Source of the DNA: Pseudomonas sp. P818
GTDB lineage: Bacteria > Pseudomonadota > Gammaproteobacteria > Pseudomonadales > Pseudomonadaceae
DNA length: 64,000 nucleotides
Direction: 5' to 3'
Assembly: GCF_000418555.1 (NCBI RefSeq)
Contig: NZ_ATKM01000019.1
Coordinates: forward strand, 619,889 to 683,888
Position numbers and translations under genes: made by a program. The notes under the pieces are model-generated. The model saw only the letters and a program-made list of their open reading frames with translations, was not told where the DNA came from and searched no databases. This document shows, one piece after another, positions 23,046 to 34,357 of this stretch (positions within the stretch are counted from its first letter, which is position 1; each line of letters starts with the position of its first letter).

Positions 23046-23113
23046 CGAATAAACCCTGAGGAAATCAGCCGGCGATTCTAGCAGCAGGCGCCGTTTCGGC
23101 ACAGGCGCACACT

Positions 23114-23143
23114 TTGCCGCAGGGTAGCAGCAAGCCCTATACT
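23114..23143 (+). promoter_or_regulatory. Putative uvrA promoter
   Basis: TTGCCG (23114-23119) and TATACT (23138-23143) with an 18-base spacer form a sigma-70-like promoter 93 bases before uvrA. I see no CTGT-N8-ACAG LexA site near it, so uvrA may not be a direct SOS gene here. Confidence 0.5.
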
Positions 23144-23236
23144 CGACCGTTTTCCGCCCGCCCAGCGAGGCCCGTTGCAAGCCGCCAGCGTTTGACGCGG
23201 CAGTGGCAACGCAGACAGCTTTCAGAGGTTCCCTAA

Positions 23237-26071
<2,835 letters not shown>

Positions 26072-26078
26072 AACGAAA

Positions 26079-26244
26079 GAGCCCCGCACATCAGGCCGTG
26101 TGAAAACGTGACGAGCGAAGGTCAGGCAAGGCAAAAACAGGCGAAGAAGCAGAGTTTACGAGTTGTAAATGAGCATTCTGAGCCTGTTTTTAACGCAGCA
26201 TGACCGAGCGCAGTAGTTTTCACACAGCCTGACATGCGGGGCTC
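26079..26244. terminator. uvrA/ferritin terminator split by an inserted element
   Basis: GAGCCCCGCA (26079-26088) and TGCGGGGCTC (26235-26244) are perfect 10-base complements, preceded by AAA and followed by TTACTTT, which is the pattern of a bidirectional terminator between convergent genes. They are now 146 bases apart because an inverted-repeat element (26091-26232) fills the loop. The pair can still form because the insert is itself a hairpin. Confidence 0.8.
26091..26232. mobile_element. MITE-like inverted-repeat element, copy 2
   Basis: This 142-base unit has terminal inverted repeats TCAGGC(C/T)GTGTGAAAAC. Read on the minus strand its core has CTGCGTTAAAAACAGGCTC, AATGCTCATTTACAA and TGTTTTTGCCTTG, shared with the element at 11367-11569. 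It encodes no protein. The flanking dinucleotide CA on each side might be a target duplication. The GTGTGAAAAC ends resemble transposon ends, so mobilisation by a transposase encoded elsewhere is inferred. Confidence 0.7.
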
Positions 26245-26262
26245 TTACTTTGGCAAGCCAGC

Positions 26263-26727
26263 TTACATCTGGCTTTGCAGGTACTTCTCCAACCCCAGCT
26301 TGTCGATCAGCTGCAGCTGAATTTCCAGCCAATAGGCGTGGTCTTCCTCGGTGTCCTTGAGCTGAGCCAGGAGGATGTCGCGGGTTTGGTAATCCTGATG
26401 CTTCTCGCACAACTCGATGCCCTTGCTCAGGGCCGCACGCACTTCGTACTCCAGGGCCAGATCCAGCTTCAGCGCCTCGGGCACGGTCTGACCGAAGGTG
26501 AAGGCGTTGGGCACCATGTCCGGCACACCCTCGAGGAAGATGATGCGCTTGAGCAGCGCATCGGCGTGCTGGGTTTCCTCTTCCATCTCGTGGTTGATGC
26601 GCTCGTAAAGCTTGCTGAAGCCCCAGTCCTCATACAGCCGCGAATGGATGAAATACTGGTCACGAGCGGCCAGCTCGCCTTTGAGCAGATGCTTGAGATA
26701 GTCGACGACTTCGGTATGGCCTTTCAT
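26263..26727 (-). CDS. ftnA: Bacterial ferritin of the BfrA/FtnA type
   Basis: The ATG at 26727 (AAGGA upstream) gives 154 residues, MKGHTEVVDYLKHLL. Four-helix ferritin with ferroxidase ligands E18, E51, H54, E93, E127 and H130. Usually annotated bacterioferritin (bfrA), but the haem-ligand Met 52 of bacterioferritins is Thr here (ETQHAD against EMKHAD in E. coli Bfr); a Met sits at 48 instead. It therefore probably binds no haem in the Bfr manner and stores iron as a 24-mer ferritin. It sits beside a catalase gene, as bfrA-katA does in P. aeruginosa. Confidence 0.9.
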   Translation of the reverse strand: MKGHTEVVDYLKHLLKGELAARDQYFIHSRLYEDWGFSKLYERINHEMEEETQHADALLKRIIFLEGVPDMVPNAFTFGQTVPEALKLDLALEYEVRAALSKGIELCEKHQDYQTRDILLAQLKDTEEDHAYWLEIQLQLIDKLGLEKYLQSQM

Positions 26728-26803
26728 GCCGGGCATTCCTTGTAGCATTCATGAACAGGTGGCAATGCTCCGCCTGACGCAGGGTTCGGTCAAGCAAAAG
26801 CAC

Positions 26804-26826
26804 AACGCCTCCACGAGGGAGGCGTT
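26804..26826 (-). terminator. katG terminator
   Basis: AACGCCTCC / GGAGGCGTT with an ACGAG loop, 38 bases after the katG stop; a TGCTTTTG stretch follows in the katG direction. Confidence 0.85.
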
Positions 26827-26863
26827 GCGGTTTACTGACGCACCAGCGATGCGCCTGTCAGCC

Positions 26864-29014
26864 TCAGGCCAGATCGAAACGATCCAGGTTCATCACCTTG
26901 GTCCAGGCCGCGACGAAGTCCTTGACCAGCTTCTCCTTGCCGTCGGAGCTGGCATAGACCTCGGCGTAAGCACGCAGGATGGAGTTCGAGCCGAACACCA
27001 GATCGTTGCGGGTAGCGGTGTACTTCACCTGGCCATCCTTGCGTGTGCGCCCCTCAAAGACTTCATTGCTGTCATCGGTGGCCTTCCACACGGTGCCCAT
27101 GTCCAGCAGATTGACGAAGAAGTCGTTGGACAGCACGCCAACCTTGTCGGTGAACACACCATGCTGGCTGCCATCATGGTTGGCCCCCAGAACCCGCAGA
27201 CCGCCGACCAACGCGGTCAGCTCCGGCGCGGTCAGGGTGAGCATCTGCGCCTTGTCCACCAGCATCGTCTCGGTAGGCACACCCAGGTTGCCCTTGCTGT
27301 AGTTGCGGAAACCATCGGCAGCCGGCTCCAGCACATCGAAGGACTCGACGTCGGTCTGATCCTGACGTGCATCGACCCGACCGGGTGCGAAAGGTACGTC
27401 GACCGCCACACCAGCCGCCTTGGCCGCCTGCTCGACACCGACATTGCCGGCCAGCACGATCACATCGGCCAGCGACGCCTTGCCCGAAGCCTGCTGGATC
27501 TCCACCAGCTTCGGCAGCACCGCCATCGCCCGCTGGTTGACCGCCCAATCCTTCTGCGGTGCCAGGGCCAGACGCGCGCCGTTGGCGCCGCCGCGCTTGT
27601 CACCACCGCGGAAGGTGGAGGCCGAGGCCCACGCCACGGACACCAGATCACCCACCGACAGACCGGACGCCGCAATCTTTGCCTTCAGGTCAGCGATGTC
27701 GGCAACAGTCGGGTTGTGCGTGGCAGCCGGCAGCGGGTCTTGCCAGATCAGGTCCTCTTTCGGCACTTCCGGGCCCAGATAGCGAGCTTTAGGCCCCATG
27801 TCACGGTGAGTCAGTTTGTACCAGGCACGCGCAAAGGCATCGGCGAAAGCCTGCGGATCTTCGTAGAAGCGCTTGGAGATCTTGCCGAACTCGGGGTCGA
27901 AACGCAGAGTCAGGTCGGTGGTGAGCATGGTCGGCTTATGGAATTTGCCCGGTACATGGGCATCCGGGATGATCTCCGGCGCGTCCTTGGCCACCCATTG
28001 CTTGGCCCCGGCAGGCGACTTGGTCAGCTCCCATTCGAACTTGAACAGGTTCTCGAAGAAGTTGTTGCTCCACAGTGCTGGCGTCTTCGTCCAGGTGACT
28101 TCCAGGCCGCTGGAAACGGTGTCCTTGCCGAAGCCGCTGCCGAAGTTGCTGGTCCAGCCCAGGCCTTGAGCTTCGATCAGCGCCGCTTCCGGCTCCGGCC
28201 CCTTGTGCGATTCGGGCGCAGCACCGTGGGCCTTACCGAAGGTGTGCCCACCGGCGATCAGCGCGACGATTTCCTCGTCGTTCATCGCCATGCGGTAGAA
28301 GGTGGCGCGGATGTCCTTGGCTGCAGCGAGATAGTCGCCACTGGCGTTCGGGCCTTCCGGGTTCACGTATATCAGGCCCATGTGCGTCGCGCCAAAGGGG
28401 GCGGTCAGCTCCCGCTCGTCGTTCACACGCTTGGGATCGACACCCAGCCACGCAACTTCGGCGCCCCAGTTGACGTCCTGATCCGGTTCCCACACGTCCT
28501 CACGGCCGGCACCGAAACCGAAGGTGCGAAAGCCCATGGACTCCAGCGCGACGTTACCGGCAAGGATGTACAGATCAGCCCAGGAAATGGACTGGCCGTA
28601 TTTCTGTTTGATCGGCCACAGCAGGCGGCGCGACTTGTCGATGTTGACGTTGTCCGGCCAGGAGTTCAGCGGAGCGAAGCGCTGCTGGCCGCGACCGCCG
28701 CCGCCGCGACCATCGGTGGTACGGTAGGTACCGGCAGAGTGCCAGGCCATGCGGATGAATTGCGGGCCGTAGTGACCGAAGTCGGCTGGCCACCAGTCCT
28801 GACTATCGGTCATCAGTTTGACCAGATCAGCCTTCAGCGCCTTGTAGTCGAGCTTCTTGAAGGCTTCGGCGTAATTGAATTGTTCGCCCAGGGGGTTGGA
28901 ACGGTCGGAATGCTGATTCAGCAGGTCCACACGCAACTGGTTCGGCCACCAATCTTTGTTGGTCGTGCCACCACCGGCAACGTGATTGAACGGACATTTA
29001 CCTTGGTTCGACAT
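26864..29014 (-). CDS. katG: Catalase-peroxidase (HPI)
   Basis: The 716-residue cytoplasmic haem enzyme breaks down hydrogen peroxide. The N-terminal active domain has distal Arg 88, Trp 91 and His 92 in FIRMAWHSAGTYR. It keeps the covalent triad partners Tyr 216 (HMGLIYVNPEGP) and Met 242 (FYRMAMNDEE), and the proximal haem His 257 in AGGHTFGKAHGA. The inactive second peroxidase domain follows (from about 410). Full length, no frameshift. Position between ferritin and rplQ is where P. aeruginosa has the unrelated monofunctional catalase katA. Confidence 0.97.
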   Translation of the reverse strand: MSNQGKCPFNHVAGGGTTNKDWWPNQLRVDLLNQHSDRSNPLGEQFNYAEAFKKLDYKALKADLVKLMTDSQDWWPADFGHYGPQFIRMAWHSAGTYRTTDGRGGGGRGQQRFAPLNSWPDNVNIDKSRRLLWPIKQKYGQSISWADLYILAGNVALESMGFRTFGFGAGREDVWEPDQDVNWGAEVAWLGVDPKRVNDERELTAPFGATHMGLIYVNPEGPNASGDYLAAAKDIRATFYRMAMNDEEIVALIAGGHTFGKAHGAAPESHKGPEPEAALIEAQGLGWTSNFGSGFGKDTVSSGLEVTWTKTPALWSNNFFENLFKFEWELTKSPAGAKQWVAKDAPEIIPDAHVPGKFHKPTMLTTDLTLRFDPEFGKISKRFYEDPQAFADAFARAWYKLTHRDMGPKARYLGPEVPKEDLIWQDPLPAATHNPTVADIADLKAKIAASGLSVGDLVSVAWASASTFRGGDKRGGANGARLALAPQKDWAVNQRAMAVLPKLVEIQQASGKASLADVIVLAGNVGVEQAAKAAGVAVDVPFAPGRVDARQDQTDVESFDVLEPAADGFRNYSKGNLGVPTETMLVDKAQMLTLTAPELTALVGGLRVLGANHDGSQHGVFTDKVGVLSNDFFVNLLDMGTVWKATDDSNEVFEGRTRKDGQVKYTATRNDLVFGSNSILRAYAEVYASSDGKEKLVKDFVAAWTKVMNLDRFDLA

Positions 29015-29071
29015 GCTTCTCTCCTTCTCCTCATCGGGTCGGTCGCAGCCTGTGCAACCAACGATGGGACA

Positions 29072-29137
29072 AGCCTAGACTCGCTTCGCCAGGCGAACCA
29101 ATTCATCAAGCGTAACGGCTCGATAGTTAATTTCTTT
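29072..29137 (-). promoter_or_regulatory. katG promoter with OxyR-like site
   Basis: On the minus strand TTGGTT (29101-29096) and TAGGCT (29077-29072) are spaced by 18 bases. Directly upstream, 29101-29137 fits the 37-base OxyR layout: the distal half AAAGAAATTAACTAT agrees with ATAGnTnnnAnCTAT at eight of ten fixed positions; the proximal half agrees at five of ten. OxyR usually binds just upstream of -35, as here. Confidence 0.55.
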
Positions 29138-29224
29138 CGTGAGCCCAAACCGCATGCCGAGACCGGATTCTGCCCGTATACGCGCCGGTAGCGGCACTCA
29201 AATCGGTAAATTTCAGGCAACAAA

Positions 29225-29247
29225 AAACCGGGCACTAGGCCCGGTTT
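29225..29247 (-). terminator. Terminator of the alpha operon
   Basis: AAACCGGGC / GCCCGGTTT with an ACTAG-type loop, followed in the minus direction by TTTTTTG. It lies 18 bases after the rplQ stop and closes the ribosomal protein cluster. Confidence 0.95.
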
Positions 29248-29264
29248 CTTGTACAACCAGCAAC

Positions 29265-29651
29265 TTACTCGGCAGCTTCTACCGAACCGCCGACCGGACG
29301 GTCGACCAGTTCAACGTAAGCCATCGGAGCGTTGTCGCCAGCGCGGAAACCGCACTTGAGGATGCGCAGGTAGCCGCCGTTACGGGTGGCGTAGCGCTTG
29401 CCCAGATCGTTGAACAGCTTGCCGACGATGGCTTTCGAACGGGTACGGTCGAAGGCCAGACGACGGTTGGCAACGCTGTCTTCCTTGGCCAGGGTGATCA
29501 GCGGCTCGGCAACGCGACGCAGTTCCTTGGCTTTCGGCAGGGTAGTTTTGATCAGCTCGTGCTCGAACAGCGAGACCGCCATGTTCTGGAACATGGCCTT
29601 GCGGTGAGCGCTGGTGCGGCTGAGGTGACGGCCACTTTTACGATGACGCAT
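29265..29651 (-). CDS. rplQ: 50S ribosomal protein L17
   Basis: 128 residues, [24 protein letters not shown], with [28 protein letters not shown] in the middle. Last gene of the alpha operon (rpsM-rpsK-rpsD-rpoA-rplQ), with a strong terminator behind it. Confidence 0.98.
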
Positions 29652-29695
29652 GGTTCAATTCCTTACCAAACTTGTTCGTTCGGTGATGATGACGA

Positions 29696-30697
29696 TCAGG
29701 CAGTGGCCTTATCGTCTTTCTTCAGACTTGCCGGCGGCCAGTTGTCGAGGCGCATACCGAGGGACAGACCGCGAGAAGCCAGAACATCCTTGATTTCGGT
29801 CAGGGATTTCTTGCCCAGGTTCGGGGTTTTGAGCAGCTCTACTTCGGTGCGCTGAATCAGGTCGCCGATGTAGTAGATGTTCTCTGCCTTGAGGCAGTTG
29901 GCCGAACGTACGGTCAGTTCCAGATCATCGACAGGACGCAGCAGGATCGGATCGATCTCGTCTTCCTGCTCGACCACTACCGGCTCGCTGTCACCCTTGA
30001 GGTCGACGAACGCGGCCAGCTGCTGCTGCAGGATGGTCGCGGCACGGCGGATGGCCTCTTCAGGATCCAGGGTACCGTTGGTTTCCAGGTCGATAACCAG
30101 TTTGTCCAGGTTGGTGCGCTGCTCGACACGGGCGTTTTCCACCACGTAAGCAACCCGACGCACAGGGCTGAACGAAGCATCCAGCTGCAAGCGACCAATG
30201 CTGCGGCTTTCATCTTCGTCGCTCTGACGAGCGTCAGCCGGCTCATAGCCGCGACCACGAGCTACGGTGAGCTTCATGTTCAGCGAGCCATTGGCGGCCA
30301 GGTTGGCAATGACGTGGTCGCCATTGACGATTTCGACATCGTGATCCAGCTGAATATCGGCAGCGGTAACTACGCCCGGGCCCTTCTTAGCCAGAGTCAG
30401 GGTCACTTCGTCACGGCCGTGCAGCTTGATAGCCAGACCTTTCAGGTTGAGCAGGATCTCGATGACATCTTCCTGCACACCTTCGATCGCGGAGTACTCA
30501 TGGAGTACGCCGTCGATCTCGGCCTCGACTACTGCACAGCCAGGCATGGAGGACAACAGGATGCGACGCAGCGCGTTGCCCAGGGTATGGCCGAAACCAC
30601 GCTCGAGAGGCTCGAGGGTGATCTTGGCGCGGGTCGGACTGACCTCCTGCACATCAATGTGACGGGGGGTCAGGAACTCATTTACCGAAATCTGCAT
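29696..30697 (-). CDS. rpoA: RNA polymerase alpha subunit
   Basis: 333 residues. The N-terminal dimer domain has EPLERGFGHTLGNALRRILLSSMPG near 32-56. The C-terminal domain (about 245-320), which contacts UP elements and activators, has VRSANCLKAENIYYIGDLIQRTEVELLKTPNLGKKSLTEIKDVLASRGLSLGMRL. Between rpsD and rplQ as usual. Confidence 0.98.
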   Translation of the reverse strand: MQISVNEFLTPRHIDVQEVSPTRAKITLEPLERGFGHTLGNALRRILLSSMPGCAVVEAEIDGVLHEYSAIEGVQEDVIEILLNLKGLAIKLHGRDEVTLTLAKKGPGVVTAADIQLDHDVEIVNGDHVIANLAANGSLNMKLTVARGRGYEPADARQSDEDESRSIGRLQLDASFSPVRRVAYVVENARVEQRTNLDKLVIDLETNGTLDPEEAIRRAATILQQQLAAFVDLKGDSEPVVVEQEDEIDPILLRPVDDLELTVRSANCLKAENIYYIGDLIQRTEVELLKTPNLGKKSLTEIKDVLASRGLSLGMRLDNWPPASLKKDDKATA

Positions 30698-30719
30698 GGA
30701 TGCACCTATTTTCTAGCCC

Positions 30720-31340
30720 TTACTTGGAGTAGAGCTCGACAATCAGGCTCTCGTTGATGTCAGCGGACAGATCGCTACGAGCCGGGACGTTCTTGAACAC
30801 ACCGGACTTCTTCTCAGCGTCTACTTCTACCCACTCAACACGGCCGCGCTGGGCGCAGAGCTCAAGAGCCTGAGCGATGCGCAGCTGGTTCTTCGATTTC
30901 TCGCGAACAGCAACGACGTCGCCAGCTTTAACCTGGTAGGACGGTACGTTTACGGTCTGACCGTTGACGCTGATCGCTTTGTGCGAAACCAGCTGACGGG
31001 ATTCGGCACGGGTAGCACCAAAGCCCATACGGTAAACCACGTTATCCAGACGGCACTCCAGCAGTTGCAGCAGGTTTTCGCCGGTGGCGCCCTTCTGGCT
31101 GGCAGCTTGCTTGTAGTAACCGCTGAACTGACGCTCCAGAACGCCGTAGATACGACGGACTTTCTGCTTTTCACGCAGCTGGGTACCGTAGTCGGACTGG
31201 CGACCACGACGCTGACCGTGAATACCGGGAGCTGCTTCGATGTTGCACTTAGATTCAAGCGCGCGAACACCGCTCTTCAGGAAGAGATCGGTGCCTTCAC
31301 GGCGAGACAGTTTGCACTTGGGACCAATGTAACGAGCCAT
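30720..31340 (-). CDS. rpsD: 30S ribosomal protein S4
   Basis: 206 residues, MARYIGPKCKLSRREGTDLFLKS, with the S4 RNA-binding motif CRLDNVVYRMGFGATRAESRQLVSHKAISVNG near 92-123. In enteric bacteria S4 represses the alpha operon; no pseudoknot leader was sought here. Confidence 0.98.
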   Translation of the reverse strand: MARYIGPKCKLSRREGTDLFLKSGVRALESKCNIEAAPGIHGQRRGRQSDYGTQLREKQKVRRIYGVLERQFSGYYKQAASQKGATGENLLQLLECRLDNVVYRMGFGATRAESRQLVSHKAISVNGQTVNVPSYQVKAGDVVAVREKSKNQLRIAQALELCAQRGRVEWVEVDAEKKSGVFKNVPARSDLSADINESLIVELYSK

Positions 31341-31357
31341 TTCTCACTGTCTCCTGT

Positions 31358-31747
31358 TTACACGCGACGCTTCTTCGGCGGACGGCACCCGTTGTGCGGG
31401 ATCGGCGTCACGTCGGTGATGCTGGCGATTTTGTAGCCGCAGGCGTTCAGAGCACGCACAGCGGATTCGCGACCTGGACCCGGGCCCTTGACGTTGACGT
31501 CGAGGTTCTTCAGGCCATATTCCAGAGCAGCCTGACCAGCGCGCTCGGCGGCGATCTGAGCAGCGAACGGAGTGGACTTACGCGAGCCGCGGAAACCCGA
31601 ACCACCGGAGGTAGCCCAGGACAGAGCGTTGCCCTGACGGTCGGTGATGGTCACGATGGTGTTGTTGAAAGACGCGTGGATATGGGCGATGCCATCAACC
31701 ACCGTCTTTTTGACTTTCTTACGAGTACGAGCAGCAGGTTTTGCCAT
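31358..31747 (-). CDS. rpsK: 30S ribosomal protein S11
   Basis: 129 residues, with HIHASFNNTIVTITDRQGNALSWATSGGSGFRGSRKSTPFAAQ and the C-terminal VTPIPHNGCRPPKKRRV. Platform protein of the small subunit. The gene lies 17 bases upstream of rpsD. Confidence 0.98.
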   Translation of the reverse strand: MAKPAARTRKKVKKTVVDGIAHIHASFNNTIVTITDRQGNALSWATSGGSGFRGSRKSTPFAAQIAAERAGQAALEYGLKNLDVNVKGPGPGRESAVRALNACGYKIASITDVTPIPHNGCRPPKKRRV

Positions 31748-31777
31748 GACTAAATTCCTGTCGATTCGCGAATGCGA

Positions 31778-32134
31778 TTACTTGCGGATCGGCTTACGCG
31801 GGCCCTTACGGGTGCGAGCGTTGGTCTTGGTGCGCTGACCGCGAACCGGCAGACCTTTACGATGACGCAGGCCGCGGTAGCAACCCAGATCCATCAAGCG
31901 CTTGATCTTCATATTCACTTCACGACGCAGGTCGCCTTCGGTATTCACCTTGGCTACTTCGCCACGCAGCTGTTCGATCTGCTCGTCAGTCAGATCCTTG
32001 ATTTTCGCAGCCGGGTTTACACCGGTAGCGGCACAGATTTTCTGTGCAGTGGTGCGACCAACACCATAGATGTAGGTCAGCGAGATAACAGTGTGCTTGT
32101 TATCCGGAATGTTAACGCCTGCAATACGGGCCAT
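31778..32134 (-). CDS. rpsM: 30S ribosomal protein S13
   Basis: 118 residues, MARIAGVNIPDNKHTVISLTYIYGVG, with GLRHRKGLPVRGQRTKTNARTRKGPRK at the basic C-terminus that reaches the P-site tRNA. First gene of the alpha operon, behind rpmJ and a hairpin at 32223. Confidence 0.98.
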   Translation of the reverse strand: MARIAGVNIPDNKHTVISLTYIYGVGRTTAQKICAATGVNPAAKIKDLTDEQIEQLRGEVAKVNTEGDLRREVNMKIKRLMDLGCYRGLRHRKGLPVRGQRTKTNARTRKGPRKPIRK

Positions 32135-32222
32135 TCAGTGGAACTCCAATTGACAGCTACCTACGCCCCGGAAGCCAAGAAATAGGGCGCGAGATATTAA
32201 CGCTGTAAAAACAAATAATCAA

Positions 32223-32246
32223 CCCGGCAGCGCACTAGCTGCCGGG
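32223..32246 (-). other. Stem-loop between rpmJ and rpsM
   Basis: CCCGGCAGC / GCTGCCGGG is a 9-base perfect stem with a six-base loop. In the operon direction it is followed by TTGATTATTTGTTTTT. It could be a partial terminator or attenuator between the spc and alpha parts. Confidence 0.65.
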
Positions 32247-32267
32247 CTTATCACGCGTGGTTCACAC

Positions 32268-32384
32268 TCAGCCTTGGCGCTGCTTGTGACGCGGCTCTGC
32301 GCTGCAGATCACCCGCACGACACCTTCGCGACGGATAATTTTGCAGTTACGGCACAGCTTTTTCACCGATGCACGAACTTTCAT
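32268..32384 (-). CDS. rpmJ: 50S ribosomal protein L36
   Basis: 38 residues, [21 protein letters not shown]...[13 protein letters not shown]. The CxxC, Cys and His form the zinc-ribbon (C+) version. The start at 32384 has a GAGGAG site upstream. It follows secY by 28 bases. Confidence 0.97.
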
Positions 32385-32412
32385 TACCAACTCCTCGAAC
32401 CTTACGGGTGGA

Positions 32413-33741
32413 TCAGCGGAGCATGCCGCTGCCATAGCCCTTCAGGTTGGCTTTCTTCATCAGGGAATCGTACTGGTGAGACACGAGGTGCGATTGCACT
32501 TGGGACATGAAGTCCATGACAACCACGACCACGATCAGCAACGAGGTCCCGCCAAGGTAGAACGGAACGTTGGCCGCAACCACCAGGAACTGGGGCAGCA
32601 GGCACACGGCCGTCATGTACAGAGCACCGAACATGGTCAAGCGGGTCAGAACGCCATCGATATAGCGCGCCGACTGCTCGCCCGGACGGATGCCCGGAAT
32701 AAAGGCACCGGACTTCTTCAGGTTTTCCGCTACGTCTTTCGGGTTGAACATCAGCGCTGTGTAGAAGAAGCAGAAGAAAATGATCCCTGCACTAAACAGC
32801 AGAATGTTCAACGGCTGACCAGGAGCGATAGCCTGCGAAATGTCCTGCAGCCAGCCCAAACCCTCGGACTGACCGAACCAGGCACCCAGCGAGGCCGGGA
32901 ACAGCAGAAGGCTGCTGGCGAAGATGGCCGGGATTACGCCCGCCATGTTCACCTTCAACGGCAGGGGGCTGGTCTGCGCAGCGAAGACCTTGCGGCCCTG
33001 TTGACGCTTGGCGTAGTGCACCGCAATGCGACGCTGACCACGCTCGATGAACACCACGAAACCGATGATCGCTACTGCCAGCAGGCCGATGGCGATCAGA
33101 GCGAAGATGTTGATATCGCCCTGACGAGCAGACTCGAAAGACTGCCCAATCGCCGACGGCAAACCGGCCACGATGCCTGCAAAAATCAGCATCGAGATAC
33201 CGTTGCCGACACCGCGCTCGGTGATCTGCTCGCCCAGCCACATCATGAACATCGCGCCCGCCACGAAAGTGGTGATCGCCACGAAATGGAAGCCGAAATC
33301 GACCGAGAACGCCACGCCCTGACTAGCCAGACCAACGGACATGCCGATGGCCTGAACGAACGCCAGGACGAGAGTGCCGTAGCGGGTGTACTGGCTGATC
33401 TTGCGACGGCCAGCTTCACCTTCCTTCTTCAACTGCTCCAGCTGCGGGCTGACGGCGGTCATCAGCTGCATGATGATCGATGCCGAGATGTACGGCATGA
33501 TCCCCAGTGCAAAGATGCTCATCCGCTCCAGCGCGCCGCCGGAAAACATGTTGAACAAGCTAAGAATGGTCCCCTCATTCTGCCGGAACAGATCCGCCAG
33601 TCGGTCTGGGTTGATGCCAGGAACCGGGATGTGCGCACCTATCCGGTAGACGATGATCGCCATGAACAGGAAGCGCAGACGAGCCCAGAGTTCGGACAAC
33701 CCGCCACCTGCCAGCGCTGAGAGAGCACCTTGCTTAGCCAT
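32413..33741 (-). CDS. secY: Protein translocase subunit SecY
   Basis: 442 residues with ten membrane helices forming the Sec channel. Markers are [29 protein letters not shown] at the N-terminus, [16 protein letters not shown] (plug region nearby) near 78-93, and [20 protein letters not shown] in a cytoplasmic loop. It ends [13 protein letters not shown]. It is at the 3' end of the spc operon, one base after rplO. Confidence 0.98.
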
Positions 33742-34173
33742 TTAGTCCTCGAACTTACCGCCAGCTGCTTCGATAGCCGCACGCGCACCCTTGGTGGCGG
33801 CGATACCTTTCAGGGTGACCGCACGGGTGACCTCACCGGACAGCATGACTTTGACGCGCTGTACGTGTTGGCCAACCAGATTGGCATCCTTCAGAGCCTG
33901 CAGAGTGACAACGCCTTCCACCTTGTTCAGCTCGGAGGTACGCACTTCGGCGCGATCCATAGCCTTCAGGGAAACGAAGCCGAACTTCGGCAGACGACGG
34001 TGCAGCGGCTGCTGACCACCCTCGAAGCCCGGAGCGATGGAACCACCGGAGCGGGAGGTCTGACCTTTGTGACCACGGCCACCGGTCTTGCCCAGACCGC
34101 TACCGATGCCACGGCCCGGACGGTGCTTTTCGCGACGGGCACCCGGCGCGGAACGCAGATCGTTCAGTTGCAT
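33742..34173 (-). CDS. rplO: 50S ribosomal protein L15
   Basis: 143 residues from ATG 34173, MQLNDLRSAPGARREKHRPGRGIGSGLGKTGGRGHKGQ, with FEGGQQPLHRRLPKFGF near 55. A longer frame upstream covers rpmD and is rejected. Confidence 0.97.
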   Translation of the reverse strand: MQLNDLRSAPGARREKHRPGRGIGSGLGKTGGRGHKGQTSRSGGSIAPGFEGGQQPLHRRLPKFGFVSLKAMDRAEVRTSELNKVEGVVTLQALKDANLVGQHVQRVKVMLSGEVTRAVTLKGIAATKGARAAIEAAGGKFED

Positions 34174-34175
34174 GA

Positions 34176-34355
34176 TTAACCCTCCACCTTCAGCAGGTAG
34201 TAAGCCTTGTTGATCATGCCGCGGTTTTCCGGAGTATCCAGAACCTCTACGGTGTGACCGATGCGACGCAGGCCCAGGCCCTTGACGCAAGCTTTGTGAT
34301 TGGCCAGGCGGCCATTGGTGCTCTTGATCAGAGTCACTTTGACGGTGTTAGCCAT
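34176..34355 (-). CDS. rpmD: 50S ribosomal protein L30
   Basis: 59 residues from ATG 34355, MANTVKVTLIKSTNG, with HKACVKGLGLRRIGHTVEVLDTPENRGMI. Two bases separate it from both rpsE and rplO. Confidence 0.97.
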   Translation of the reverse strand: MANTVKVTLIKSTNGRLANHKACVKGLGLRRIGHTVEVLDTPENRGMINKAYYLLKVEG

Positions 34356-34357
34356 GG

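Noticed and set aside
23046..23236. LexA box upstream of uvrA
   Set aside because: No CTGT-N8-ACAG palindrome was found in the MFS-uvrA spacer.
32341..33720. 459-codon plus-strand frame opposite secY
   Set aside because: Low-complexity Gln/His/Arg-rich shadow of a conserved gene.
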